A stretch of DNA of 64,000 nt from Bradyrhizobium sp. CB3481. GTDB taxonomy: Bacteria; Pseudomonadota; Alphaproteobacteria; Rhizobiales; Xanthobacteraceae. The stretch's first letter is position 1. Every line of letters starts with the position of its first letter. Made by a program: the position numbers and the translations under genes. Shown one piece after another: positions 44,782 to 53,534 of the stretch. The DNA lies in contig NZ_CP121647.1 of assembly GCF_029714305.1 (NCBI RefSeq), positions 1,384,501 to 1,448,500 of the forward strand. Reading direction: 5' to 3'. Below the pieces are notes generated by a model. The model did no database searches, was not told the DNA's origin, and saw only the letters and a list, made by a program, of their open reading frames with translations.

Positions 44782-45900
44782 ATGACGGCCGCAACCAGTC
44801 TGCGCGAGGAGCTGAACGGCGCCGAGAAGGGCGGGCCGGAACATGACGCCCAGGTTTTCGGGGAGGTGACGGACCTGTTCCTGTCGAACTTCGACCGGCT
44901 CAGCGAATCCCAGATCGCCGCCGTCGATGCCGTCCTCGCCCAACTGATCGCGCGGGTGGCGGCGGCCAGCCTGATCGAGCTCAGCGAAGAGCTGGCCACC
45001 ATCGAGCAGGCGCCGCGCCAGACCGTCCGCAACCTTGCCTTCCACGACGACGTTCAGGTCGCCGGGCCCATCCTCCGGCATTCCGTCTGCCTGTCGGACC
45101 AGGACCTGCTTGAGATCGCCCGCAGCCGCAGCCAGCAGCATCTGCTCGCGATCTCCGACCGCAAGGCGTTGAACGAGGCGCTGACGGACGCGCTGATGCG
45201 GTTTGGCGACGTCAACGTCTCCAACGCGCTGGCCCGCAATGCCGGCGCGCGTTTCTCCGAATGCGGTTACGCCACGCTGGTCGGCCGCGCGGAGCGCGAC
45301 GAGGCGCTTGCCGAGAAGCTCGGCCTTCGCCTGGATATTCCCGGCAACCTGTTGCGCGAGCTGATCGGCAAGGTGGCCGACGTGGTCCGCGCCCGCTTCC
45401 TGACGGCCTCGCGGCCGGTGGCCCGCAAGAAGGCGCCGGGTGCTGCCGCGACGGCCGCACCGCCAGCTACGTCCCGCAAGGCGATCGACTACACCAAGGC
45501 GTATAATGAGGTCGTCGCGCTCAACCGCGCCGGCAAGCTCAACGATTCCACGGTGAACCGGTTTGCGGTGCGCGGCGAATACGACCTGGTGGTCGCCGCT
45601 CTTGCCCTGAAGGCCGACGTCAAGGTCGAGGCGATCGAACCGTTCCTCGAACCCGAGCGGGTCTATGGCCTGATCGTCGCCTGCAAGGCGGCGCGGCTGA
45701 GCTGGTCGACCACGACGATGATCGTCCGCATGCGCCCCGACTGCCCGCCGGCCACCGACCGCGAGCTCGAGCAATGCGTGGCGATCTATGAATCGCTGTT
45801 GCTGTCGGTCGCGCAATGGACCATCCGCTTCGGGTCGGACCGGATCCTTGGAAAGAAGAGCGAGCCGGTCGCGGCGGTTGCGGTAGCCGGCAGGAAGTAA
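44782..45900 (+). CDS. DUF2336 protein
   Basis: The product has 372 residues, mostly helical repeats. The alphaproteobacterial DUF2336 features are 'VTDLFLSNFDRLSESQIAAV', 'PILRHSVCLSDQDLLEIARS' and 'QQHLLAISDRKALNEALTDA', with a late 'YNEVVALNRAGKLNDSTVNR'. The fold resembles armadillo/HEAT-like helical arrays. The family has no established role, though some members are linked to cell-surface or motility phenotypes. It appears to be a single-gene unit. Confidence 0.85.
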   Translation: MTAATSLREELNGAEKGGPEHDAQVFGEVTDLFLSNFDRLSESQIAAVDAVLAQLIARVAAASLIELSEELATIEQAPRQTVRNLAFHDDVQVAGPILRHSVCLSDQDLLEIARSRSQQHLLAISDRKALNEALTDALMRFGDVNVSNALARNAGARFSECGYATLVGRAERDEALAEKLGLRLDIPGNLLRELIGKVADVVRARFLTASRPVARKKAPGAAATAAPPATSRKAIDYTKAYNEVVALNRAGKLNDSTVNRFAVRGEYDLVVAALALKADVKVEAIEPFLEPERVYGLIVACKAARLSWSTTTMIVRMRPDCPPATDRELEQCVAIYESLLLSVAQWTIRFGSDRILGKKSEPVAAVAVAGRK

Positions 45901-45920
45901 GCCACTCCATGCTCTCTACA

Positions 45921-46010
45921 TCGTCATGGCCGGGCGCTGTCCCGGCCATCCACGTTCTCTTATGCAGAGTCGAAGACGTGGATGCCCGGGACAGGCCCGG
46001 GCATGACGAA
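45921..46010. repeat. Intergenic palindromic repeat, family E
   Basis: TCGTCATGGCCGGG and CCCGGGCATGACGA are the outer arms. 'CATCCACGTTCTC' pairs with 'GACGTGGATG' inside, around a short AT-richer centre. It lies between convergent genes and looks like the other rhizobial palindromes in this window. Confidence 0.7.
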
Positions 46011-46030
46011 ATTGTGGACGCTCGCCCAGC

Positions 46031-47104
46031 TCAAGCCGGGACGGCTTCATTGGCGCGGCTCCGCGCCAGCGCCGCGTAACAGCGCAGATACTCTTTGGCC
46101 ATCCGCTTTGCGGTGAACCGCTTCTCGAACTGCGCGCGCACTTTCCTGCGATCGAGCTCGGGCAGTCGTTTGATCGCTTCGATAGCTTCGGCTTCATCGC
46201 TGACAACAAAGCCGGTGATGCCGTCGTCGATCACCTCGGGCACTGATCCCGATCGGAAGGCGATGACGGGAGTACCGCAGGCCATGGCCTCGATCATGAC
46301 AAGGCCGAACGGTTCCGGCCAGTCGATCGGAAACAGCAGCGCCGCCGCATCAGCGAGAAACTGCCGCTTCGTCTCGTCATTGACCTCGCCGCTGAGCTGG
46401 ACCTGCTTCCCATCGATCTGCGGTTCGAGCTGCTCCTTGAAGTAGCCGCGTTCGCCGCGCGGCACCTTGGCGGCGATACGCAGCGGCATGTTGACGGCGC
46501 GCGCGATCCGGATCGCGGCTTCCGGTCCTTTCTCCTTGGTCAAGCGGCCGAGAAAGGCGAGATAGGAGCCGGCCTCGAACGACGGACGGAACAGGTCCGC
46601 CGGCAGGCCGTGATAGATGGTGCCGATCCACCTGGCCTCGCTCAAGGGCGCGCGCTGATTATCCGATATCGACACGAACGGCGCGTCGGGAAAACGGCCG
46701 ACGACGTCCGGAAAGCCCGGCAGGTCCAGGCGCCCGTGGCAGGTGGTCAGGAACGGCACGCCGAGCCTGGTGAACAGCGGCAGATGCAGCCAATCGATAT
46801 GCGCGTGAATGACGTCGAATTCGCTGGCGTGCCGCGCCACCGCCTCCAGCAGCGCCGCTTGCGTCGCCATCGGGTCCGTCTTCGGCCGGCCAAGCCGGAG
46901 CGCCCGCGGCCAGACGGCGTGAAGCCGGGCTGATGTCTGCGAATCCCCGCTGGCAAACAGCGTCACCTCGTGTCCGAGGTTGACCAGCTCGTCGACCAGC
47001 CACGCCACCACGCGCTCGGTGCCGCCGTAGAGCTTGGGCGGAACGCTTTCCATCAGCGGCGCCATCTGCGCAATTCGCATCGGCCTTGCACCATCGACAT
47101 CCAT
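46031..47104 (-). CDS. Glycosyltransferase family 4 protein
   Basis: The product has 357 residues from the ATG at 47104, four bases after the preceding stop; the ATG at 47080 ('MRIAQMAPLMESVPPKLYGG') gives 349 residues and a more usual GT4 start. The nucleotide-sugar half has 'FLGRLTKEKGPEAAIRIARA'. The signature 'PFGLVMIEAMACGTPVIAFR' carries the E-x7-E motif. The sugar acceptor is unknown. It directly follows a TreT-like gene and is probably translated together with it. Confidence 0.87.
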   Translation of the reverse strand: MDVDGARPMRIAQMAPLMESVPPKLYGGTERVVAWLVDELVNLGHEVTLFASGDSQTSARLHAVWPRALRLGRPKTDPMATQAALLEAVARHASEFDVIHAHIDWLHLPLFTRLGVPFLTTCHGRLDLPGFPDVVGRFPDAPFVSISDNQRAPLSEARWIGTIYHGLPADLFRPSFEAGSYLAFLGRLTKEKGPEAAIRIARAVNMPLRIAAKVPRGERGYFKEQLEPQIDGKQVQLSGEVNDETKRQFLADAAALLFPIDWPEPFGLVMIEAMACGTPVIAFRSGSVPEVIDDGITGFVVSDEAEAIEAIKRLPELDRRKVRAQFEKRFTAKRMAKEYLRCYAALARSRANEAVPA

Positions 47105-47108
47105 GCGA

Positions 47109-48350
47109 TCAGGCCACCCGCCGCTCGTATCTGGACAAGAGGTCGAGCCAATCCTCTAATAGCCGGCTCATCAGAAAGTTCTGCCGCACGCTTTCCCTGG
47201 CCCGCGAGCCGATCTGCCGCCGGAGCCTTGCATCCTTCAGGAGCCGAACGATTCTGTCGGCAGCCTGATCAGGCGTATCGACCAGAAACCCGTTCCAGCC
47301 GTCCTTGATCTGGTGGCGGATGCCGCCGACATTGCCGCCGATCACGGCGGCGCCTTTCCACATCGCCTCGGTGACGGTCAGGCCAAAACCTTCGCGCAGC
47401 GACTTCTGCAGGACGACGGCGGCGGAACGCTGCAGCGCGTTCACCAGCGTCGGATCGTCGACGCTAAGGATGATGATGCCGTCATCGGCGGCGCTCTGGA
47501 TTGCTTCCAGGATCTTGCCGCCTTCCGGATCGTCGGAGGCATTGTTGCCGACGAGCACGAGCGTGCAATCGACCTGTTGCCTTGCCTTGCGGAACGCCTC
47601 GATCACGCCCGTCGGGTCCTTCCAGCGGTCGAACCTCGAAATCTGCGTCACCAATGGACGATCGGTCGGGATCTTGTAGTTGCCGAGGAATTCGCCGATC
47701 TCGCGCGCCGACAGCTCCCGGTTCTTTGCCGAGAACGGATCGATCGCCGGGGTGACGAAGTGTTGGCCGCCGCCAAGATCCTGCCCGTATTCAGGGAGCG
47801 AGAAGATCGCCGCATCATATTGCCCGATGAAGCGGCGCAAATAGGCCCATACCGGCGCGTAGGGCGACGAAAGGTCGACGTGGCATTGCCACAGCCACGG
47901 CATGTCACGATCGGGAAAATGCGCGATCAGCGGCAGTGGCTGCGGATCATGCACGATGACCGCGTCGCAATCCTCGAGATGAAGCCGCATGGCATTTTCG
48001 AATACGACCTGCTCATAGATCGTCTTCTCGGCGTCGGAAAATTCTACGCGCTCGCCCTGCAGCGTATTGTGCAGCTTCTTGGTGCAGCCGAAAAACCCGG
48101 GCGTCCCCTGGATCAGATGCCAGTCGGTCTCGATGCCGCTGGCGTTCATCATCAGCGTCAGCGGCGTCAGCAGTTCGGTGACGCCGCCGCCATAGAATGT
48201 CGAGCTGATATGGGCGACGCGCATCGTGCCCAGGCGGTTCGCCTTTGCCGCGATGCGTTCGACTCCGGCAGCGCCGATCAGCGGTTCGTATTGTTCGAGC
48301 GTATGCAGCCCGAGGGTGGATCGTTGCACGGCAGGAGTAAGCATGGACAT
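47109..48350 (-). CDS. treT: Trehalose synthase (TreT-like) glycosyltransferase
   Basis: The product has 413 residues. TreT-type features are 'MRVAHISSTFYGGGVTELLT', 'VIVHDPQPLPLIAHFPDRDM', 'WLWQCHVDLSSPYAPVWAYL', 'VTQISRFDRWKDPTGVIEAF' and 'KSLREGFGLTVTEAMWKGAA', the last holding the E-x7-E motif. TreT makes trehalose from glucose and NDP-glucose, serving as an osmoprotectant. The activity in this organism is inferred. It heads a two-gene unit with a second GT4 enzyme. The 288 bases upstream hold no gene. Confidence 0.82.
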   Translation of the reverse strand: MSMLTPAVQRSTLGLHTLEQYEPLIGAAGVERIAAKANRLGTMRVAHISSTFYGGGVTELLTPLTLMMNASGIETDWHLIQGTPGFFGCTKKLHNTLQGERVEFSDAEKTIYEQVVFENAMRLHLEDCDAVIVHDPQPLPLIAHFPDRDMPWLWQCHVDLSSPYAPVWAYLRRFIGQYDAAIFSLPEYGQDLGGGQHFVTPAIDPFSAKNRELSAREIGEFLGNYKIPTDRPLVTQISRFDRWKDPTGVIEAFRKARQQVDCTLVLVGNNASDDPEGGKILEAIQSAADDGIIILSVDDPTLVNALQRSAAVVLQKSLREGFGLTVTEAMWKGAAVIGGNVGGIRHQIKDGWNGFLVDTPDQAADRIVRLLKDARLRRQIGSRARESVRQNFLMSRLLEDWLDLLSRYERRVA

Positions 48351-48638
48351 CGCAGGTCCTCATCGTTCTTGCAGCGCGGCAATGCCGCTTCCATGGCCTG
48401 CGATCCCCGCAGCGCCATGCCAGTTTTTCCCGTCAGCGATAAGTCCGGAGACGTACGGAAGTTGCTTCAGTCTTGCGTCGGATAAGGCCGCTTAATCTTG
48501 CTGAACGTCCATTCATGGACCTCGATGCGATCCGATCGGATGCAGGCTGTCGGCTATGGCCATGGGAAGAGGGGCCCGACAAATTTACTTGGTCCCTGGC
48601 CTGCTGTATGGGAGTGACCAGCGCCAGGAGGCAGTTCC

Positions 48639-49061
48639 ATGAAACGCTATCTGATCTTCGGAGCGATCGGGCCGTTCGTCGGCGGGTTTCTGATGCTGCT
48701 CGCGACCACGGTGGCTTCGGGTTACTGGACCGACACCAACTGGAGCGAGATCAGCAAATTTCTCGGCGCATTCTTCAAGACGCTGCATTACAGCTACCTG
48801 TTCGGCATCGTGCCGGCGCTGATGGTCGGCGCCATCGACGATATTCTCTGTCACGTCAGGCGCATTCTCCCTGCCGTGCGGACCCTGATCGTCGCCGCCA
48901 TCGGCTTTGCCGCGTCCTCGTTGCTCTATGGCTCGCGAGGGCCGGATACCGGTACGACGCAGTTCTTGCTCTACGGCGCCGTCGGCATGGTGCCGGCGAT
49001 GCTGTCGTCATGGCTCGCGCACAAATATGCCGACGAGCCGCAGGCGGTGCATTCGACGTGA
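48639..49061 (+). CDS. Four-helix small membrane protein
   Basis: The product has 140 residues with a strong AGGAGG site. Hydrophobic segments are 'FGAIGPFVGGFLMLLATTVA', 'YLFGIVPALMVGAIDDIL', 'TLIVAAIGFAASSLLYG' and 'FLLYGAVGMVPAMLSSWLAH'. It resembles uncharacterised small membrane proteins of Bradyrhizobium (I recall a DUF5413 label but am not certain). Neighbours give no clue to function. Confidence 0.78.
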   Translation: MKRYLIFGAIGPFVGGFLMLLATTVASGYWTDTNWSEISKFLGAFFKTLHYSYLFGIVPALMVGAIDDILCHVRRILPAVRTLIVAAIGFAASSLLYGSRGPDTGTTQFLLYGAVGMVPAMLSSWLAHKYADEPQAVHST

Positions 49062-49109
49062 GCGCCGGCCGGCACGCGGCTCGGCGGTCCCCCGGGACCT
49101 GTTTGAATT

Positions 49110-49135
49110 GGAACCATCAGGGGTCGACGGGCGTC
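49110..49135 (+). promoter_or_regulatory. Weak EcfG-like promoter candidate
   Basis: GGAAC (49110-49114) and CGTC (49132-49135) are separated by 17 bases, close to the GGAAC-N16/17-CGTT pattern of the alphaproteobacterial general stress sigma factor. It lies about 120 bases before the sensor kinase gene. The last base differs from consensus, so this is only a candidate. Confidence 0.25.
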
Positions 49136-49255
49136 AGGAATTTCCTGACCGTAGCCGGCCGAGATGATTGTTGGCAGAACAAGAGCGAACTGATCCGATT
49201 GGACATTCGAGGTTAAGGGAGCAATTGCGTTGTCCGTTATTGCCGGCAGGAAGAC

Positions 49256-51328
49256 ATGGCCGTGATCGCGGAACTGGGGAGCAGGCTATCCCCCGGTTCA
49301 AATCGGCCGAAGGAAGGCGTCTGGCTGTTCACGGCCCTCGTTCTCACCGCCGCCATTCCAGTTCTGCTTCTCGGCGGGTGGATGGCCTATATCACCGCCG
49401 ACCAGGAACGCAGCTACGCGCGTGAGGCCGCAACGCAGGCGCTGACCCAGGTCGCGCACCGGATTGAAGGCGAGATCTCGCGCGAGATGCAGGTGGCCGA
49501 AACGCTTGCAAGTTCGGCCGCGCTGGATCGGGATAATCTGCAGGACTTTTATCTCGAGGCCACGCGAATCGTGGCGGCACGTTCGCTGTGGGAGACTGCC
49601 GCGCTGACGAAGCCGGATAAGGAGCAGGTCCTCAACGTGCTGCGGCCGCTGGGCGCGCCGCTCGGTCCGGTGACCGACACCGACAGCTTCAACGCCGTTC
49701 TTCGTACAAAAAAACCTGTTCTCGGCGGGCTCGGTCCCTATCAAGCCGCCATCGGCAAGCAACTCGTGTCGCTGCGCGTTCCGGTCATCAGGGATGGTGA
49801 GCTCCGCTACGTCCTGACGATCGGCCTGTTGCCGGACCAGCTCAGCACCATTCTCGCGCAAGCCGGTTTGCCCACCGGATGGGCGGGCACGGTCATCGAC
49901 GCCAAGGAAAAGATCGTCGCGCGCACGCCCGATACCAAAATGACCAAGGCTGGCGTAACGACACCCGCGGTCCAGGAAGCCATGGCACGCGGCGGCTCGA
50001 ACTCGCCGCGAACGGAGACGAGCGAGGGCGTTGCTGTGGAAACCGTTCACCGCGTTCTGGCTGGCACCGACGGCTGGTCGGTGCATGTCGGCGTGCCGGT
50101 CTCCGAGTTAAACGCGCCGGTGTCGCGCTCGTTGCGGCTGCTGGTCGGCGGTACGGCGGCGAGTGTCGGCCTTGCCATTGCGCTCGGACTGGTGATCGGC
50201 CGCGAAATCGCCCAGCGGCGCCGCATGGAGGCCCTGCAATCGGCGGCGGCGCTGCTGGACAGCGAAAAGCGCGGCGCGCTCGCAATCGATGCGGCCGAAC
50301 TCGGGACCTGGCGTTGGGATCTGTCCGCAAACGAATTCAGCGGCTGCAGCCGGTTCTGTGCGCTACTCGGCCTTGCAGCTCCCCGAGCCGGCGAAGCGCG
50401 ATGGTCGGCCGACCGGATTTTTGCGCTGCTCGAGCCGTCGCACCGAGCCACGCTGGCCTCGTTTGCAACCGACTGCATCGAGAGTGGCCGCTCGGGCAGC
50501 GTCGAGTTTCCAGTCCAGTCGGATGACCGCGGCGAGCATTGGTTACGCGCGGCTGGGAGAGCCGAAGGGCCGCCCAACCGGCGACATGTGATTCACGGCG
50601 TGCTGGCCGACATCGATATCCTCAAGCGTGCGGAGGCGGAACGGCACCATCTGCTTCGTCGCCTGGCGTCGGCCCAGGAAGAGGAGCAGCGCCGGATTTC
50701 GCGGGAGCTGCACGATCAGATCGGGCAGACGGTGACCGGGCTATCGCTCGGCCTGAAGGCCCTGGAGCAGGGACTGGCCAAGGGCAACCACGGCGATGCC
50801 GCGACGGAGCAAGTGCGGTGGCTGGAACAACTGGCCGGCCAGATCGGCCGCGACATTCATCGCACCGCCTCGGACCTGCGCCCCACCGCCATCGACGATC
50901 TCGGTATCTTCAAGGCCATCGAAGCCTATGTTGCGGACTGGCAGGAACGGTATGGCGTTCGCGTCGATATCCAGACCCTCGGACGCGACGATCGGTTGCC
51001 CGCCGACGTCGGGGCCGTGCTGTACCGGCTGGTTCAGGAGGGATTGACCAATGTCCTGAAGCATGCGGACGCCGGCAAGGTGAGCATCGTGCTCGAGAAG
51101 AAGAAGCAAGGGCTGGCGCTGGTCATCGAGGATGACGGCGTCGGTTTTGATCCCGAGACCGTGGGCCGGCTCGCGCCAGGCAGCGCGCGGCCGCCGGGCC
51201 TGGGCCTTTCCGGCATGAAGGAGCGGGTTGCGCTGCTCGGCGGCACGATCGCCATCGAATCTTCGCAAGGAAAAGGAAGCACGATTTTTGTCCAGATCCC
51301 GCTGGAAACCTCGGAGGCTGCCGCATGA
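49256..51328 (+). CDS. NarL-type sensor histidine kinase (HisKA_3)
   Basis: The product has 690 residues. A first membrane helix ('LVLTAAIPVLLLGGWMAYIT') and a second near 290-310 ('GTAASVGLAIALGLVIG') enclose a large periplasmic dCache-like sensor. A PAS-like region follows, then the HisKA_3 dimerisation box 'EEEQRRISRELHDQIGQTVT' with the phosphoacceptor His. The ATPase domain has 'YRLVQEGLTNVLKHADAGKV' and 'GLGLSGMKERVALLGG'. Its end overlaps the regulator start by four bases. The signal is unknown. Confidence 0.9.
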   Translation: MAVIAELGSRLSPGSNRPKEGVWLFTALVLTAAIPVLLLGGWMAYITADQERSYAREAATQALTQVAHRIEGEISREMQVAETLASSAALDRDNLQDFYLEATRIVAARSLWETAALTKPDKEQVLNVLRPLGAPLGPVTDTDSFNAVLRTKKPVLGGLGPYQAAIGKQLVSLRVPVIRDGELRYVLTIGLLPDQLSTILAQAGLPTGWAGTVIDAKEKIVARTPDTKMTKAGVTTPAVQEAMARGGSNSPRTETSEGVAVETVHRVLAGTDGWSVHVGVPVSELNAPVSRSLRLLVGGTAASVGLAIALGLVIGREIAQRRRMEALQSAAALLDSEKRGALAIDAAELGTWRWDLSANEFSGCSRFCALLGLAAPRAGEARWSADRIFALLEPSHRATLASFATDCIESGRSGSVEFPVQSDDRGEHWLRAAGRAEGPPNRRHVIHGVLADIDILKRAEAERHHLLRRLASAQEEEQRRISRELHDQIGQTVTGLSLGLKALEQGLAKGNHGDAATEQVRWLEQLAGQIGRDIHRTASDLRPTAIDDLGIFKAIEAYVADWQERYGVRVDIQTLGRDDRLPADVGAVLYRLVQEGLTNVLKHADAGKVSIVLEKKKQGLALVIEDDGVGFDPETVGRLAPGSARPPGLGLSGMKERVALLGGTIAIESSQGKGSTIFVQIPLETSEAAA

Positions 51329-51978
51329 GCCCCGTTCGCATTGCACTTGTCGACGATCATCCCGTTGTACTCGCGGGCATCCGTGCGCTGCTGCAGGGCG
51401 TGCCGGAAGTCGAGCTCGTCGGCGAAGCCAATACCGGAGCCACCGGCCTGAAGGCCATCCGTGATTCCTCGCCCGATATCGCCGTGATCGACCTTTCGCT
51501 GCCTGATATCAGCGGGATGGAGCTGGCGCGCCAGATTCGCCGGCAATGTCCCGACGTGAAGATCATCGCCCTCACGGTGCATGAGGACCGCGCCTATGTG
51601 CATCCAGTGCTTGAAGCGGGCGCCAAGGGATATTTGCTGAAGCGATCGGCCGCAGACGAACTGCTGCGCGCGATCCGTGCCGTCAATCAGGGCGATATCT
51701 ATCTCGATCCGACGATCGCCGAGAAAGCGGCGGTGAATGCACCGGCACTTGCAGCGTCGGACGATAGCGATGGCGGCGAGCTCAGCCGGCGCGAGGAGGA
51801 CGTGCTGCGGCTCGTGGCGCAGGGCTTCAGCAACAAGCAGATCGCAGGTCAGCTCGAAGTGAGCGTCAAGAGCGTGGAGACGTACAAGGCGCGCGCGTCC
51901 GAAAAGAAAGCGCTTCGCAGCCGCGCGGATATCGTCCGTTACGGCATCAAGCAGGGCTGGCTCGCCGCGCCGAACTGA
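51325..51978 (+). CDS. NarL/LuxR-family response regulator
   Basis: The product has 217 residues. The receiver has 'VALVDDHPVVLAGIRALLQG', the phosphoacceptor Asp in 'IAVIDLSLPDISG' and Lys in 'GAKGYLLKRS'. The LuxR helix-turn-helix is 'LSRREEDVLRLVAQGFSNKQ' with 'VSVKSVETYKARASEK'. It is coupled to the kinase before it. Targets are unknown. Confidence 0.92.
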   Translation: MSPVRIALVDDHPVVLAGIRALLQGVPEVELVGEANTGATGLKAIRDSSPDIAVIDLSLPDISGMELARQIRRQCPDVKIIALTVHEDRAYVHPVLEAGAKGYLLKRSAADELLRAIRAVNQGDIYLDPTIAEKAAVNAPALAASDDSDGGELSRREEDVLRLVAQGFSNKQIAGQLEVSVKSVETYKARASEKKALRSRADIVRYGIKQGWLAAPN

Positions 51979-51990
51979 GGTCGCGCGACT

Positions 51991-52275
51991 CTATTTGGCC
52001 GCGCCCGGGCCCGGCATGCCTTGCAGATCGCTCATGGGCACACAGCTCTTCTTGCGGCGTTGATTCCGGTGGGCACCTTGCACCCTCAGAACCTTGCCCG
52101 CCGAACAGGAACCATCGTTGACATAGATCGTCGAATACGGGTCCATCATCAGCGGCTCGTAAGGGTATAGTTTCTGGGCGGAGGCGGCTTGAGAGACGAG
52201 CAGCGCAGCCAGCAGCGCGGCGAAGAAACTTGCGATATGCCCGCGGCCCGGGCGCGAGATGATGGTGGCCATCAT
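51991..52275 (-). CDS. Small secreted protein
   Basis: The product has 94 residues: a signal peptide ('FFAALLAALLVSQAASAQ') and a short mature part with two cysteines ('IYVNDGSCSAGKVLRVQGAH' and 'KKSCVP'). It resembles a family I recall as DUF6719, but I am not sure of the number. Its start codon overlaps the stop of the next gene upstream, so translation is coupled. The function is unknown. Confidence 0.72.
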   Translation of the reverse strand: MMATIISRPGRGHIASFFAALLAALLVSQAASAQKLYPYEPLMMDPYSTIYVNDGSCSAGKVLRVQGAHRNQRRKKSCVPMSDLQGMPGPGAAK

Positions 52276-52646
52276 TGATCCCTTCGAAGCCCGCGCGTCT
52301 CTGCCGCCAGGCGGGAGTCTCGCGATTTGCCGTGGATGACATCCGTCACGGGGATGAGATGGCGAGCGTACGCGTCCTTCAGTCTTCCAATCATTTCGAT
52401 GTTGTTGTCCGATGCGTTCAAGCCAAAGGTATCGTCCTTGCGGGCGAGCAGGCCGTTGTCACAAAGTCCCTCCAGCGCTTTTGCCGTTTCGGTTTCACCG
52501 GCGTAGATGCGCGCCGCGACCCTCGGCACGCTCCAGCACTTCTCCGGATTCGACCAGATCAGAAGCAGCGCTTCAATCTGGGCAACCGAAGCGATGTGCT
52601 TCACTATGAAATCCCTGATGTCATCGGGGACGTGTTGGGTTGCCAT
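52272..52646 (-). CDS. Hypothetical winged-helix-like protein
   Basis: From the ATG at 52646 the product has 124 residues; an upstream start at 52676 is possible. The helical pattern 'DFIVKHIASVAQIEALLLIW', 'WSVPRVAARIYAGETETAKA' and 'LEGLCDNGLLARKDDTFGLN' resembles a winged helix-turn-helix. A regulatory role is a guess. It is the first gene of a coupled pair with the secreted protein. Confidence 0.7.
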   Translation of the reverse strand: MATQHVPDDIRDFIVKHIASVAQIEALLLIWSNPEKCWSVPRVAARIYAGETETAKALEGLCDNGLLARKDDTFGLNASDNNIEMIGRLKDAYARHLIPVTDVIHGKSRDSRLAAETRGLRRDQ

Positions 52647-52745
52647 GCCGTCGGCTAATGTTGTTGGTTCGAGCAATGCCGGATGCCTGGAGTCGTGACC
52701 GTCGTGCCGCGGATGGGGACGAAATGGTCCGCGCTGCGCTTATCC

Positions 52746-53030
52746 TCAACCGGTGTGACGCTCCGGTGTGTCGTCGGCGTCAGCGGTTTGTAGTGGCGTC
52801 GCGGGCTGCTCCAGTTCGAGCTTTGCCCGGGCCGCTTCGCGTTCATATTCGTCGACCAATACCTGAAGCTTGGCCGAGAACTTTGGATCGGCTGCGCCGA
52901 TCGCCAGCCGTTTGAAGAAAAAGGCCCGCTCGCGCAGCTGTTTGCTCCGGTGGTGCTGGAGCGGCTTGTCGTTCTTTTGGTCCACCGCGCGCCCCCCGGA
53001 AGTTACATGCGTTGTTCGCTCAATCGCCAT
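52746..53030 (-). CDS. Small charged helical protein
   Basis: From the ATG at 53030 the product has 94 residues. The middle 'KQLRERAFFFKRLAIGAADP' and 'LVDEYEREAARAKLELEQPA' is highly charged, helical and likely a coiled coil. No family is recognised. It may belong to a minus-strand run of small genes. Confidence 0.55.
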   Translation of the reverse strand: MAIERTTHVTSGGRAVDQKNDKPLQHHRSKQLRERAFFFKRLAIGAADPKFSAKLQVLVDEYEREAARAKLELEQPATPLQTADADDTPERHTG

Positions 53031-53092
53031 CCTAAAGCCCGCCACCGTGGGGACCCGTCAGGAAAAACCTGTCAATTTGTCGTCCGCACTGC

Positions 53093-53281
53093 TTACGGTG
53101 AGGGACCGGGCGCCTTTTGGGAGACTGAGCCCTGGCGCGAGTCGTTGTTGCAGACCAGGCAGATGGCTCTGGACGTAAGCCTGCCATTGACGCCCAGCCT
53201 TTCGTAGCGGTGCGGCGTTCGTTCCGAACACGGCACGCAGTAAGCCCAAGGCTGCTTGTCGACTACCTTGCCGGTGAACAT
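53093..53281 (-). CDS. Cys4 zinc-ribbon-like microprotein
   Basis: The product has 62 residues from the ATG at 53281, with a CAGGGGG-like site upstream. Two CxxC pairs are seen, in 'WAYCVPCSERTPHRYER' and 'RAICLVCNND', about 26 residues apart, which fits a single zinc ribbon. The tail is Ser/Pro-rich. It may bind nucleic acid or a protein; nothing more can be said. Confidence 0.55.
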   Translation of the reverse strand: MFTGKVVDKQPWAYCVPCSERTPHRYERLGVNGRLTSRAICLVCNNDSRQGSVSQKAPGPSP

Positions 53282-53327
53282 TTCGAGCCCCCTGTCTTGC
53301 CGTCCAGAAATCAGTCAATTGTCTCGG

Positions 53328-53519
53328 CTAATCCTTGCTGATCACCGCCGTTACGATCAGAAGCAGGCCGAGAATGCCGGCGGAAATGAGCGCGTCGATC
53401 CTCAGCGCCGCGGGAGGGACGCCCAGACCATAGTGGATGAAAACCGCCATCAGGAAAGCGGCCACGCCGGCGCTCGCAATGAAGAAAATGAGCGCGACGG
53501 CCAGATCGATGATCCTCAT
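53328..53519 (-). CDS. Two-span membrane microprotein, tandem copy 2
   Basis: The product has 63 residues: two hydrophobic helices ('LAVALIFFIASAGVAAFLMA' and 'ISAGILGLLLIVTAVI') separated by 'YGLGVPPAALRIDAL'. The core aligns with the next gene upstream, where 'DDLGVPATALREQAL' occupies the same place. The two are tandem duplicates with 15 bases between them. The function is unknown. Confidence 0.7.
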   Translation of the reverse strand: MRIIDLAVALIFFIASAGVAAFLMAVFIHYGLGVPPAALRIDALISAGILGLLLIVTAVISKD

Positions 53520-53534
53520 TGTCGGCTCGCTTGG

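Noticed and set aside
44441..44785. 114-codon plus-strand ORF before the DUF2336 gene
   Set aside because: Composition is not coding-like and it overlaps the nested inverted repeats.
44176..45816. Minus-strand ORF (546 codons) opposite the DUF2336 gene
   Set aside because: It has no family features; the DUF2336 protein explains the conserved strand. Its lower part over the gene-free stretch also lacks a ribosome site.
47313..48485. Plus-strand ORF opposite the TreT-like gene
   Set aside because: Shadow frame; no ribosome site or family signature.
49285..49310. GGTTCAAATC resembling a tRNA T-loop
   Set aside because: It lies inside the sensor kinase coding sequence and no acceptor stem or anticodon arm is present.
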